From assembly GCF_014652795.1 (NCBI RefSeq), contig NZ_BMZM01000001.1, positions 124,001 through 188,000 of the forward strand: a stretch of 64,000 bases of DNA. Direction: 5' to 3'. A program made the position numbers and the translations under genes. The notes beneath the pieces were generated by a model. It saw only the letters and a list, made by a program, of their open reading frames with translations. It made no database searches and was not told the origin of the DNA. The DNA comes from Kushneria pakistanensis. Its GTDB lineage: Bacteria > Pseudomonadota > Gammaproteobacteria > Pseudomonadales > Halomonadaceae. Shown piece after piece: positions 1-8,746 of the stretch. Positions within the stretch are counted from its first letter, which is position 1; every line of letters begins with the position of its first letter.

Positions 1-2299
1 CGTCGGGGAGTGCGGCGATATCGCCCATCAGCGAGGCCATGATAGCGGCAGGATTGAGCGCGGGTGGCAGCAGTCCGAACCCCTTATCAAACGATGGCTG
101 GTCTGGTGCCTCGGTGGATGCGTCATCAAACGCCAGTGCGAGGGCAATGAACTGGGTGCTCTGGCTGTCGCTGAAGTTGTCATCCGAGGTCAGAATCAGG
201 CTCTGGCGGCCATCGGCCAGTACCGGGCCGAACGTCATGCCTTCGACGTTGTCCGGCTCGAATCCGTAGTCGTTGAGGCTGGTCAACAGCGTTTTCTGGA
301 CCGGGCGAATCATGCCAGCGGCGTCTTCAAGGCTGTCGAGGTGACTGATATCGGTGGCCTGTGAGAGATCGATCTCGTAGAGGCGAATATCGTTGCCGGC
401 GCCTTCGGCAAAGCCGCGCTCCAGCGTCAGCAGATGGTGCTCATCGAGTGCCAGCATCTCGACCAGCCCGTTGGTCGAGAACCCATCCTCAGCAACAGGC
501 GCCTGCGGCGTCGGCTCGACCGGGTAGAGATACTGCCCCAGCGCCTTGCCAGTGTCGGGATCGAAACTCAGGATGCGCGACGCACTACCGGTATCGAGCG
601 CTGCGGCGGGGCCATCCTGGGCCAGAGCGTTTTCGGTGGCGGTGAACAGGCGCTCGCCGTCCGGCGTCAGGGTGACGCTTTCCAGCGCCAGATTGTTGCG
701 AACGCCCCAGGTGCCGTCGCCATCAGGGCTTAAAATCTCCGGCAGTTCGATGGCATCGATCTGCTCGCCGTCCCGGGCGAACAGATTCACGAACGGATCA
801 ATACGCTGGTTGCTGTCACCCTCGGAGGCGATATACAGCGTGCCGTTGTCGGTGAGGGCGATCGCTTCGGGGTCGATCTCGCCGGCCGCCCAGGGCTCGC
901 CGCCGGGCTGGCGCAGGGTGGTGACATCGGTCAGGCGGACATCGCCATCATCGAGATGGCCGTCTTCAAGGTCGATACGCAGGCTGTAAAAGCGCGCATC
1001 GTTGTATTCACTGCGATCATCGGAAATGGCCAGGTATTCGCCGCTGACCGGGTCACGGGTCAGCCCCGACAGTCCGCTCAGGGTGGTGCCCTGAAACTCG
1101 GTGCCGCTTTCAAAGGCGGTCTGGCCGATGAAGTCAATGTCCTTGACCTGCGTGTCGCTGTCATCAATGGCGAGATCAGCCCATACCAGCCGGTGATCGG
1201 AGGCGTCCGCCTGTTCGTGACCGGCTTCCCCCTCGACCGGCCAGAACACGCCGCCGTCCAGGCGGGTCAGGCCGTGGGCCGAGGGCAGCACGTAGTCCAC
1301 GCGCAGGTTGCCGGGCGCCTCGTCGTTGAAGTCGGCCGTATCAAAGCGCGGATCACCGCGATGGGTGGCATTCGCGCCGCCCTGTTCAAGTGCGGCAACC
1401 ACGCCGCCCTCGCTGTCAGGCGTGAGGCCGGCGGCAATCAGCGGATGGCCGAGCAGCTGCTGGGCGGCCCCCGGCAGGCTGTCGCCATCGAGCGGATCGA
1501 CGTTCTGATCGCCGGCAATCACGAAGCGCGCATGGGCATCAAGGCCACCGCTGCGCCCCTGGTCATCCATGAGGTAGTCACCCTTGCCGGGGGTGACGTA
1601 GTCGGCCCAGAGGCGAATTTCGTCGGCATTGCGCAGGCCATTGCGATTCTCGGGGCCATCAAAGGTCGGCGGGGTGGGGTGGGAGGCGAGCAGGTGCACG
1701 ATCTCGCCGTTCACGTTGATCGGAATGTCCCAGTGGCTCTTGGAGGAGAGCGGCAGCACGTCCAGTGCCGCGTCCGGGTAGTAGTCGCCTGACTCGGGCG
1801 TCTCCGGATTGCCCGGCAAACGGGCTCCCGGCATGTCCTTCCAGAGGAAGTCGCCAAAGGTGCGAATGTCTTCACTCTCGAGCGGATAGCGTGACAGCAC
1901 CAGCATGCCGTACTGCCCGGGAAACTGACCAAACCCCAGCGCATCATCGGCGTAGCCCGGCGCGCCGGGAGTGGTCACTGCCTCACCGTTGCCATCCAGA
2001 TCCACGCCGGAGGCCACGCCGGTGTTGACCGGGGCGCTGAAGGCATAGGGGTAATCAATGCCCGGCGCATCGCCCTGGGGCGTGCTCAGGTAGTGCTCGC
2101 GAAAGAGTTCGGCGGCGGCAGGGTCGTAGTCGAACTCGTTGATCAACAACACGTCCGGTCGGGACTGCTGGATGACAGCGGCGATATCGCGTGCCTGAGC
2201 ATCGCCGTCGATCAGATCCTCGCGCAGTGCACCGGCGCTGTCACGGTTGAGGGAGGCATTATAAGTGGCAACGCGGATACCCTGGGTCGAGGCGGTCAT
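1..2299 (-). CDS. Endonuclease/exonuclease/phosphatase-family protein fused to a phytase-like esterase domain (3' end outside window)
   Basis: The reading frame is open from the ATG at 2299 to the left edge, giving 766 visible residues. The start is fixed by AGGAGC just upstream and an in-frame stop at 2354-2356. Residues about 8-375 resemble the EEP metal-dependent phosphoesterase fold: ATYNASL near the N-terminus, NEFDYD near residue 55, AGDQNVDP near 263, then DYVLPSAHGL and a terminal DHRLVW near 371. Residues about 385-750 look like the phytase-like (esterase-like) beta-propeller family, with segments such as SGLSGLTRDP, EGDSNQRIDPF and NGLVEMLALDE. The family acts on phosphodiesters, so extracellular nucleic acid or organophosphate breakdown is an inference. 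No signal peptide is visible because the EEP domain begins directly after the start. Export would have to be non-classical, or the protein is cytosolic. The apbE gene lies upstream on the same strand, 134 bp away. Confidence 0.85.
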   Translation of the reverse strand, partial: MTASTQGIRVATYNASLNRDSAGALREDLIDGDAQARDIAAVIQQSRPDVLLINEFDYDPAAAELFREHYLSTPQGDAPGIDYPYAFSAPVNTGVASGVDLDGNGEAVTTPGAPGYADDALGFGQFPGQYGMLVLSRYPLESEDIRTFGDFLWKDMPGARLPGNPETPESGDYYPDAALDVLPLSSKSHWDIPINVNGEIVHLLASHPTPPTFDGPENRNGLRNADEIRLWADYVTPGKGDYLMDDQGRSGGLDAHARFVIAGDQNVDPLDGDSLPGAAQQLLGHPLIAAGLTPDSEGGVVAALEQGGANATHRGDPRFDTADFNDEAPGNLRVDYVLPSAHGLTRLDGGVFWPVEGEAGHEQADASDHRLVWADLAIDDSDTQVKDIDFIGQTAFESGTEFQGTTLSGLSGLTRDPVSGEYLAISDDRSEYNDARFYSLRIDLEDGHLDDGDVRLTDVTTLRQPGGEPWAAGEIDPEAIALTDNGTLYIASEGDSNQRIDPFVNLFARDGEQIDAIELPEILSPDGDGTWGVRNNLALESVTLTPDGERLFTATENALAQDGPAAALDTGSASRILSFDPDTGKALGQYLYPVEPTPQAPVAEDGFSTNGLVEMLALDEHHLLTLERGFAEGAGNDIRLYEIDLSQATDISHLDSLEDAAGMIRPVQKTLLTSLNDYGFEPDNVEGMTFGPVLADGRQSLILTSDDNFSDSQSTQFIALALAFDDASTEAPDQPSFDKGFGLLPPALNPAAIMASLMGDIAALPD

Positions 2300-2379
2300 G
2301 AGAGCTCCTGGCAGTCGTGGGGCAGAAGAACACCGCTTGAGTATTGGCGCTCGTCATGACAGTGCGATGGCGCTCCGGT

Positions 2380-2421
2380 ATCCGTGGGTAACGCGATGCG
2401 GCGTTTGCGTTACCCACGGAT
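2380..2421. repeat. Perfect 15-bp inverted repeat between apbE and the EEP gene
   Basis: Arms ATCCGTGGGTAACGC (2380-2394) and its exact reverse complement (2407-2421) are separated by 12 bases. No T-tract follows on either strand, so it is not a typical intrinsic terminator. It lies between two minus-strand genes and could be a processing or stability hairpin, or an operator. Confidence 0.7.
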
Positions 2422-2433
2422 CGGCTTGGGTGC

Positions 2434-3468
2434 CTATTCCAGCGTGAGCTGTTGACTCTCCTTGAGGGCGGCCGTGCGGCTGTAGGCAAAGTCGTTATCC
2501 CCGTGGCGTTCGATGAAATAGACCGGTAGTCCTTCGCGGTCGGCCACGCGGGTACCTTCCTCGCGTCCCAGACAGAGCATGGTGGTGGCCCAGGCATCGC
2601 TGACGGCGGCCTCGGTACCAAAGACGGTGGCCGACACCAGATCGTGGGTGGCAGGGGTGCCACTGCGCGGGTCGATGATGTGGCCATAGGCATGGCCGCT
2701 GTCATCAAAATAGCGCCGATAGGTCCCTGATGTGTTCAGCGACAGCCCCTCGCGGTCGGTAAGGGTCACGATATTGCCGGCCCGACGTTCGCCCGGCGTA
2801 GGTGATTCGATGCCCACACGCCAGGGCTCGTCGTCGGGCTTGGCACCGCGAATGCGCATGTCACCGCCCAGCTCTGCCAGATAGTCATGGATGCCATGGG
2901 CTTCCAGCATCGCAGCGATGCGGTCCACGCTATGGCCTTCGCCCATCGAGGAGAGATCCAGCGAGAGCTCGGGCACCGTTTTGCGAATCCGCGACTGATC
3001 GGCATCGATCTCGAGATGCTCAAGACCCGTATGGGCCATCACCTCGTTAATCTCGTCCTCCGAGGGCACCCGGAAGTTCTGATTCTGAAAGCCCCACAGG
3101 GCAAATAGCGGGGCGACCGTCGGGTCGTAGCAACCTTCGGAGCGTTCATGCACCCGGCGGGCAATCTGCAACAGATGGATAACATCCGGTGGTGCCTCCT
3201 GCCAGTCAGTGCTGCGGCTGGCGTTGAAGCGTGAAATCCAGGAGTCGTCGCGATAGGTCGAGATCTCCTGATCGATCTGCGCGAGCACATTGGCCAGATC
3301 GGTTTCGATGGCATCTTGAGACGGGGCGTCCTCGCCCCACCACTTGACGTGATAGGTGGTGCCCTGCGCCTCACCCTGGGCCAGTTCGATCTCGGGGATG
3401 CGGTCACAGCCTGCCAGCAGCAGGCCGGCAATGATGGAAGCGAAGGGGACAAGCGCGCGTGTATTCAT
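2434..3468 (-). CDS. apbE: FAD:protein FMN transferase, ApbE family lipoprotein
   Basis: ApbE attaches FMN covalently to threonine in flavoprotein subunits such as NqrB/NqrC and RnfG/RnfD, on the periplasmic face. The 344-residue protein begins with a lipoprotein signal ending LLLAGC (Cys21). It then shows the family pattern SLDLSSMGEGHSVDRI, the glycine-rich LAELGGDMRIRG, NTSGTYRRYF and HIIDPRSGTPA. The ATG at 3468 is preferred over an in-frame TTG at 3474, because it gives a standard lipoprotein leader; the Shine-Dalgarno is weak for both. No nqr or rnf operon is adjacent, although apbE commonly sits beside one. Its flavoprotein partner must therefore be elsewhere in the genome. Confidence 0.93.
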   Translation of the reverse strand: MNTRALVPFASIIAGLLLAGCDRIPEIELAQGEAQGTTYHVKWWGEDAPSQDAIETDLANVLAQIDQEISTYRDDSWISRFNASRSTDWQEAPPDVIHLLQIARRVHERSEGCYDPTVAPLFALWGFQNQNFRVPSEDEINEVMAHTGLEHLEIDADQSRIRKTVPELSLDLSSMGEGHSVDRIAAMLEAHGIHDYLAELGGDMRIRGAKPDDEPWRVGIESPTPGERRAGNIVTLTDREGLSLNTSGTYRRYFDDSGHAYGHIIDPRSGTPATHDLVSATVFGTEAAVSDAWATTMLCLGREEGTRVADREGLPVYFIERHGDNDFAYSRTAALKESQQLTLE

Positions 3469-3604
3469 GAGCAACCATTGACAGAAGTGAACCCGGTCTC
3501 ACGATCATGACGGTCGTGAATCGGCCATCCATTGTGCGTCATCGCGACGCGCAGCTCCATTCAGGTTACGCTGAGGGCTTGTCGCCACGTCGAAGGAGGG
3601 GAAT

Positions 3605-4564
3605 ATGCCACTGGATTCGCAGTTTGGACGCTGGCTACAGGAGGCTGCCGACAGGGCGCCGGATGTCAGCGCCATGAATGTTGCCCAGCGTCGCGCTGCC
3701 GCCGATCAGGCCAACCTGAAAATCCAGCGCCCGCCGCTGGCCTATCCGGTGGCGGAAATCCGGGATATCAGTATTCCCGGCCCTGCCGGCCCCATGACGC
3801 TGCGCCTTTATTACCCCTTCGTGCATGGCTCGGGCGGTCCGCGACCGGTCACGGTGTTCTTCCATGGCGGCGGGTTCGTGACCGGCTCGCTTGCCACCTA
3901 TGACGTGATCTGTCGCGCGCTGTGTCGGGCATCAAAAACCATCGTGGCCTTTGTGGAATATCGTCTGGCCCCCGAGCATCCCTTTCCGGCGGCACCGGAC
4001 GATGCGCTGGCAGCCGTACGCCATATCGGGCAACACGCTGCCGATTTCGGCGGTGACGGTGAACGCCTGGCACTCGCCGGTGACAGTGCCGGCGGGCTTC
4101 TGGCAGCGCTGACGGCCCTGCGGGTACGAGATGAAGGGGGCCCGGCGTTGTGCGGGCAGTGTCTGCTCTATCCCATGCTGGATGTGCAGCGCGAGGGAAC
4201 GGATTCACTGACCCGCCATGCCAGCGGTTATGGTTTCACCCGCGAGGCCCGCGACTGGTATGTCCAGCAGTATCTGCCCGATGAAGCGGCGCGCGCGCAT
4301 CCCTTCAACACGTTGCTTGAACGACAGGATCTGGCGGGCCTGCCGCCGGCGCTGGTCATGACGGCCGAGTTCGATCCGGTCTGTGACGAGGGCGTGCGCT
4401 ATGCCGCGCTGCTCGCCGGGCAGGGCGTGCTGACACGCCACAGTCACTACTACGGCATGATCCACGCCTTCATTCGTCGGCTCGGCCAGCATGCGCAGGC
4501 CGACCAGGCCATCGATGAATGTGGTACCTGGCTGCGCCGCGTGCTGGTTTCTCCTTCCAACTGA
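3605..4564 (+). CDS. Alpha/beta hydrolase, hormone-sensitive-lipase (HSL) type esterase
   Basis: This 319-residue protein has the HSL-family oxyanion motif HGGGF (87-91) and the nucleophile elbow GDSAGG with Ser161. Asp257 (EFDPVCDEG) and His287 (YGMIHAF) complete the expected triad. The family hydrolyses short-chain esters of acyl or aromatic substrates in the cytoplasm; the real substrate cannot be read from the sequence. There is no signal peptide. The start is well supported by AAGGAGGGG immediately upstream. The gene stands alone, divergent from apbE and followed by the repeat region upstream of cstA. Confidence 0.9.
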   Translation: MPLDSQFGRWLQEAADRAPDVSAMNVAQRRAAADQANLKIQRPPLAYPVAEIRDISIPGPAGPMTLRLYYPFVHGSGGPRPVTVFFHGGGFVTGSLATYDVICRALCRASKTIVAFVEYRLAPEHPFPAAPDDALAAVRHIGQHAADFGGDGERLALAGDSAGGLLAALTALRVRDEGGPALCGQCLLYPMLDVQREGTDSLTRHASGYGFTREARDWYVQQYLPDEAARAHPFNTLLERQDLAGLPPALVMTAEFDPVCDEGVRYAALLAGQGVLTRHSHYYGMIHAFIRRLGQHAQADQAIDECGTWLRRVLVSPSN

Positions 4565-4594
4565 GATCATCTCGGCTTCCTTTTTGCCGACGGT

Positions 4595-4764
4595 GACCCT
4601 GGTCTACACCACCAGGGTCCATCGGTTAGATCGCCCGGCCGTGTGATGAAGGCTAAATGGCACCGTTTTTAACGACTGCGACCTTGGTCTATGCAACCAA
4701 GGTCCATCTGTTGACGCCTCCAGCGTGTGAATAAGCTCTGCGGGTTACAAAAACCTCACAGGTG
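4595..4764. repeat. Degenerate tandem duplication of about 85 bp, each unit opening with a 9-bp hairpin
   Basis: Unit 1 starts at 4595 and unit 2 at 4680. Each begins with a perfect 9-bp stem and 7-base loop: arms GACCCTGGT/ACCAGGGTC at 4595-4603/4611-4619, and GACCTTGGT/ACCAAGGTC at 4680-4688/4696-4704. Both continue with CATC(G/T)GTT and later share CGTGTGA at nearly the same offset. The stems differ by a compensating C-G to T-A change (4599/4615 against 4684/4700). Neither hairpin is followed by a T-run, so they are not ordinary terminators. They lie between the esterase stop and the cstA start at 4837 and may be regulatory sites or structured RNA. Confidence 0.7.
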
Positions 4765-4836
4765 ACCGTGGCCGCACTTTACCGGATCGGACTGATCCGG
4801 GATGTCGCGTGCGCAAGGGTCAAGGAGAATATTGAT

Positions 4837-6303
4837 ATGGTGACCTTTCTGGCAGGGATCGTGCTGCTGGTGGTGGGGTATTTTACCTACGGCAAGTTTG
4901 TAGAGCGCGTCTTTGAATCCAATCATCGTCGTCCCACCCCGGCGTATACCATGCGCGACGACGTTGACTACCTGCCCATGGGCACCAAGCGCAATGCGCT
5001 GATCCAGCTTTTGAACATTGCCGGTGTCGGGCCGATCTTCGGGCCAATTCTGGGGGCGCTGTATGGACCGGTGGCCTTTATCTGGATCGTGGTGGGCTGC
5101 ATCTTTGCCGGCGCCGTGCATGACTATCTCACCGGCATGATCTCGATTCGCAATCACGGCGCGCATCTGCCTCAGCTGGCCGGCAAGTTCCTGGGCCGGG
5201 TGATGAAGCATGTGGTGAATTTCTTTGCGCTGCTGTTATTGCTGCTGGTGGCCACCGTGTTTGTGACCGCGCCGGCCACCCTTTTGGCCAACATGCTGCC
5301 CGTTTCATTGACCGTGATTACGCTGGCAATCTTTGCCTACTATCTGCTGGCCACGCTTTTGCCCATCGACAAGGTCATCGGACGAATTTATCCGTGGTTT
5401 GGCGCGCTTTTGGTGTTCAGCGCCGCCGGCATTGGCATCATGATGATCGTGCGCGGGGCGCCGATTCCGGAACTGAATTTCACCAACATGCATCCGGACA
5501 ATACGCCCATCTTCCCGCTGCTGTTTCTGACCATCTCCTGCGGGGCGCTGTCGGGCTTTCACGCGACGCAGACGCCGATCATTTCGCGCACCACCGGCAA
5601 CGAGAACAACGGGCGCAAGATCTTCTACGGCATGATGATCACCGAGGGCGTGATTGCCATGATCTGGGCGGCAGCAGCCATGAGCCTGTTCCATGGTGAC
5701 ACCAGCCTCTCGCAGGTGCTGGCACAGGGCGGGCCGGCGGCCGTGGTCCAGAGCGTGTCGGTCAATCTGCTGGGCGCCGTGGGCGGTACGCTGGCCGTAC
5801 TGGGCGTTATCGTGCTGCCGATCACCTCGGGTGATACCGCGTTTCGCAGTGCGCGCATGATCATTGCCGACTATCTCCACATCGGCCAGCGTCCGCTCGC
5901 CAAACGCATCATGGTGGCCGCACCGTTGTTCGTGATTTCCTACGGTCTGACCCATATGGACTTCACGCTCCTGTGGCGCTATTTCTCCTGGGCCAACCAG
6001 ACCACGGCGGTCATCGCGCTCTGGGTCGCCACCATGTATCTGATCCTGGCCAAAAAGCCCTACTGGCTGACGCTTCTGCCGGCGCTGTTCATGACCATGG
6101 CGACGTTTACCTATATCGCCTGGGCACCGATCGGGTTTGGTCTGCCATTGACCGTAGCCTACATCGTGGCGGCGCTCGGCACGGCTGTGGCACTGGCGCT
6201 GTTTATCAAGCGGGTGCGCAGGCTCTCGGGCGGCATCTTTGCCGTGGATGAACCGGCAGAGCCTGCCTCACGCGGGGAAACACTTGCCGGTGCGGCGGTC
6301 TGA
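4837..6303 (+). CDS. cstA: Carbon starvation CstA-family membrane transporter (short form)
   Basis: CstA-family proteins are multi-spanning inner-membrane carriers induced by carbon limitation and linked to peptide and pyruvate uptake. The sequence has the family N-terminal block (VGYFTYGKFVERVF, then DYLPMGTKRNA) and long hydrophobic segments throughout. It also has AGVGPIFGPILGA and SGFHATQTPIISRTTGNE. At 488 residues it is much shorter than the about 700-residue Escherichia coli CstA and belongs to the short subgroup. The start at 4837 is chosen because AAGGAG sits eleven bases upstream and the protein then begins directly in a membrane segment. An upstream in-frame ATG at 4762 would add 25 atypical residues. 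A strong hairpin terminator follows. Confidence 0.9.
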   Translation: MVTFLAGIVLLVVGYFTYGKFVERVFESNHRRPTPAYTMRDDVDYLPMGTKRNALIQLLNIAGVGPIFGPILGALYGPVAFIWIVVGCIFAGAVHDYLTGMISIRNHGAHLPQLAGKFLGRVMKHVVNFFALLLLLLVATVFVTAPATLLANMLPVSLTVITLAIFAYYLLATLLPIDKVIGRIYPWFGALLVFSAAGIGIMMIVRGAPIPELNFTNMHPDNTPIFPLLFLTISCGALSGFHATQTPIISRTTGNENNGRKIFYGMMITEGVIAMIWAAAAMSLFHGDTSLSQVLAQGGPAAVVQSVSVNLLGAVGGTLAVLGVIVLPITSGDTAFRSARMIIADYLHIGQRPLAKRIMVAAPLFVISYGLTHMDFTLLWRYFSWANQTTAVIALWVATMYLILAKKPYWLTLLPALFMTMATFTYIAWAPIGFGLPLTVAYIVAALGTAVALALFIKRVRRLSGGIFAVDEPAEPASRGETLAGAAV

Positions 6304-6329
6304 TCGCCTGATCGTGACTGCCGAGACAA

Positions 6330-6358
6330 AAAAAGCCCCGTCACTGACGGGGCTTTTG
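6330..6358. terminator. Bidirectional intrinsic terminator between cstA and the ABC-transporter operon
   Basis: Stem AGCCCCGTC (6334-6342) pairs with GACGGGGCT (6346-6354), with a 3-base loop. An A-run precedes it and a T-run follows, so it can serve both convergent units. Confidence 0.85.
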
Positions 6359-6390
6359 TCGTTCAGGGCACGATCACGGCAGAGCGGTCG

Positions 6391-7182
6391 TTATTCCTGC
6401 GCCTGCGGGGCGTTGGTGCCGTCTTCGTTGAAGTATTTATCGTGGATTTCGTCATAGGTCCCGTTGGACTTCAGCGTGGCCAGTGCCTCGTTGAATTTCT
6501 CGGCAAGCGCCTTGTCGCGCTGACGGAAAGCAATGCCGAAACCGTCGCCAAAGTACTCCTTCGGCTCGGTCATCAGCTCACCCATGGTCTTGTACTTGCC
6601 GCCCTTGAGCAGGGCCGCCTGACCGGTGGGGTAGTCCAGAAAGGCGATATCAAGACGTCCGGTTTCCATATCGACCGCCACGTCATCGGCGCTGGCATAG
6701 CGCTGGATATTGGCCACATCGCCAAATTTGTCGGTCACGTAGCTGTCCTGCACGGTGCCACGCTGTACGCCAATGTTCTTGTCCTTGAGGTCACTGGATT
6801 CAACGCCTGCCATCTGCGTTGAAGAGGGCGCAAACCAGGCAGACGGCGGGACCAGGTACGGATCGGAGAAGAGTACCTGTTGGCGGCGTTCGTCGTTGAT
6901 GGTCATCGAGGACATGATGGCGTCGAACTTGCGCGACATGAGTCCCGGGATGATGCCGTCCCAGCCCTGCTCGACCCAGTTGCACTTGAGTTCGGCCTGT
7001 TCACACAGGGCGTTGCCCAACTCGATGTCAAAGCCTGCCAGCTCGCCGGAGGGCGTGCGGTACTCCATGGGCACGTAGGGAATATCCACGCCGATGCGGA
7101 CCGTGTCGTAATCACGCGCCTGTGCCGAACCGGCAGCGATCGCTGCCCCCAGCAGTGAAACCGTCAGTAGTCTTTTCATCAT
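6391..7182 (-). CDS. Periplasmic basic-amino-acid (arginine/ornithine-type) ABC transporter binding protein
   Basis: This 263-residue protein has a cleavable signal peptide (MMKRLLTVSLLGAAIAAGSAQA, probable cut after AQA). A type 3 solute-binding domain of the HisJ/ArgT/AotJ group follows: VRIGVDIPYVPMEY, GELAGFDIELGNALC, WDGIIPGLMSRKFDAI and MSSMTINDERRQQVLFSDPY. It binds the amino acid in the periplasm and delivers it to the two permeases encoded upstream. ATG at 7182 is chosen because it gives a clean signal peptide. Arginine or ornithine is suggested by the family and by astE at the other end of the cluster; the substrate remains inferred. It is the last gene of the operon and ends at a shared terminator. 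Confidence 0.9.
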   Translation of the reverse strand: MMKRLLTVSLLGAAIAAGSAQARDYDTVRIGVDIPYVPMEYRTPSGELAGFDIELGNALCEQAELKCNWVEQGWDGIIPGLMSRKFDAIMSSMTINDERRQQVLFSDPYLVPPSAWFAPSSTQMAGVESSDLKDKNIGVQRGTVQDSYVTDKFGDVANIQRYASADDVAVDMETGRLDIAFLDYPTGQAALLKGGKYKTMGELMTEPKEYFGDGFGIAFRQRDKALAEKFNEALATLKSNGTYDEIHDKYFNEDGTNAPQAQE

Positions 7183-7306
7183 TGTCTCTCTTTTAAAGGG
7201 GCCGCCCGGCGCCCCGGGACGACGCTGGATTATCACCATGATCACCCCGATGGATGCAAGTGCTGTAACAGCATGTAAGGGATGATCATGGTGACAGCGT
7301 GGCGCG

Positions 7307-8032
7307 TCAGCGCGGCTGTAGATGTGCCAGCATGCGCTTTTCCAGCAGTCTGAAAAGGCCCTGGATCGAGAAGCTCAGCACCATGTAGCACACCGCCACA
7401 AAGATGAACGCCGAGAAGGGCGCATAAAAGCGTGCATAGATGTTGTAGGCCACGCCGGTCAGATCGGCAATGGTCACTACGCTGGCAATGGCGCTGGCAT
7501 GCAGCATGAAGATGACCTCATTACCATAGGCCGGCAGGGCGCGGCGCAGGGCACTGGGCAAAATGATGCGGCGATAAGCCATCATCGGCGACATGCCATA
7601 GGCGCGCGCGGCTTCCAGCTCGCCGCGCGGCATCGCCTTGATCGCACCGTAAAAGATCTCGGTGGTGTAGGCCGCCGTATTGAGTGTAAACGCCAGCAGG
7701 GCCGGGTAAAGCGGGTCCTTGATCAGCGGCCACAGGATGCTTTCGCGAGCGCCGGGAATAAAGGCCAGCCCGTAGTAGGCGATATAGAGCTGGATCAAAA
7801 GCGGCGTGCCGCGAAAGACCCAGGTAAACAGCCAGATGCTCTTGCTGATCGCCCGGATCGGGCTGGCGCGGCCGATGGCCAGCGGGACAGCCAGAAACAG
7901 GCCAAGCACCAGCGAGATAAAGACCAGCTGGACGGTGTTGACGAAACCCTCCCAGTACTGGGCCAGCGTCGATGGCGTAAAGATGGCGTTGTCATTGAGC
8001 CAGGGGGCGAGGGACTGCAGCAGTTCCTGCAT
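7307..8032 (-). CDS. Amino-acid ABC transporter permease (HisM/AotM type)
   Basis: The 241-residue inner-membrane protein has several hydrophobic helices. The conserved EAA loop that docks to the ATPase reads GELEAARAYGMSPMMAYRRIILPSALRRALP. It would form the heterodimeric channel with the permease encoded directly upstream. The genes overlap by one base (TGATG at 8034-8030), indicating translational coupling, and GAGGAG lies inside the upstream gene. The binding-protein gene follows after a 124-bp gap. Confidence 0.92.
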   Translation of the reverse strand: MQELLQSLAPWLNDNAIFTPSTLAQYWEGFVNTVQLVFISLVLGLFLAVPLAIGRASPIRAISKSIWLFTWVFRGTPLLIQLYIAYYGLAFIPGARESILWPLIKDPLYPALLAFTLNTAAYTTEIFYGAIKAMPRGELEAARAYGMSPMMAYRRIILPSALRRALPAYGNEVIFMLHASAIASVVTIADLTGVAYNIYARFYAPFSAFIFVAVCYMVLSFSIQGLFRLLEKRMLAHLQPR

Positions 8033-8736
8033 CAGTGCTCCTCCTCGAACCCGGCGTTATAGCGCTTTTTAAGCCACTGCATGCCGATTTCCGAAAGTGA
8101 CGTGATGGCCAGATAGCCCAGTGCTACCGGAATCATGAACAAAAAGGTCTGATGGGTGGCACGGGTCGCTTCTGCCGCCACGCGGACCATGTCGGACAGG
8201 CCAATGATCGACACCAGTGCGGTGGTCTTCAACAGCACCATCCAGTTGTTGCCCAGACCCGGCAGGGCATGGCGCATCATCAGCGGAAAGCGGATGCGAC
8301 GAAACAACAGCCAGTTGCTCATGCCAAAGGATTCGGCCGCCTCGACCTGGCCGCGATCCACTGCCAGAAAGGCGCCGCGAAAGGTTTCGGCCATATAGGC
8401 GCCAAAGATCAGCCCAATGGTGATGACGCCAGCCACGAACGGATCAACGTTGATGAAGATGTCCCAGCCCCAGCGGTCGTAGATCATGTCGGTGAGCTGG
8501 TTGATACCGATCTGGGCGCCATAAAACAGCAGCAGCATCAGTACAAGATCTGGCACGCCGCGAATGATAACGGTGTAGATAATGGCCGGCAGACGCAGGA
8601 TGGCCAGCCGTGACAGGCGTGCGCTGGCGGTCACAAGCCCCAGCACAACCGCCAGCAAGAGCGACAGCACGGCCAGCTCAAGGGTCAGCAGGGCGCCCTC
8701 CAGCAGACGCGGCCCATAGCCCTGAAAATCGATCAT
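8032..8736 (-). CDS. Amino-acid ABC transporter permease (HisQ/AotQ type)
   Basis: The 234-residue integral membrane protein starts MIDFQGYGPRLLEGALLTLEL. It carries the permease EAA-type loop VEAAESFGMSNWLLFRRIRFPLMMRHALPG split over two helices. The start at 8736 is fixed by GAGGAGG eight bases upstream; a longer open frame to 8880 runs back into the ATPase gene and is not used. It pairs with the overlapping downstream permease and the upstream ATPase to form a basic-amino-acid importer. Confidence 0.92.
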   Translation of the reverse strand: MIDFQGYGPRLLEGALLTLELAVLSLLLAVVLGLVTASARLSRLAILRLPAIIYTVIIRGVPDLVLMLLLFYGAQIGINQLTDMIYDRWGWDIFINVDPFVAGVITIGLIFGAYMAETFRGAFLAVDRGQVEAAESFGMSNWLLFRRIRFPLMMRHALPGLGNNWMVLLKTTALVSIIGLSDMVRVAAEATRATHQTFLFMIPVALGYLAITSLSEIGMQWLKKRYNAGFEEEH

Positions 8737-8746
8737 GAGAGCCTCC

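Noticed and set aside
956-1792. A 278-residue plus-strand open frame
   Set aside because: It lies antisense inside the EEP-phytase gene and has no recognisable domain or good ribosome site. It is a GC-codon-bias shadow.
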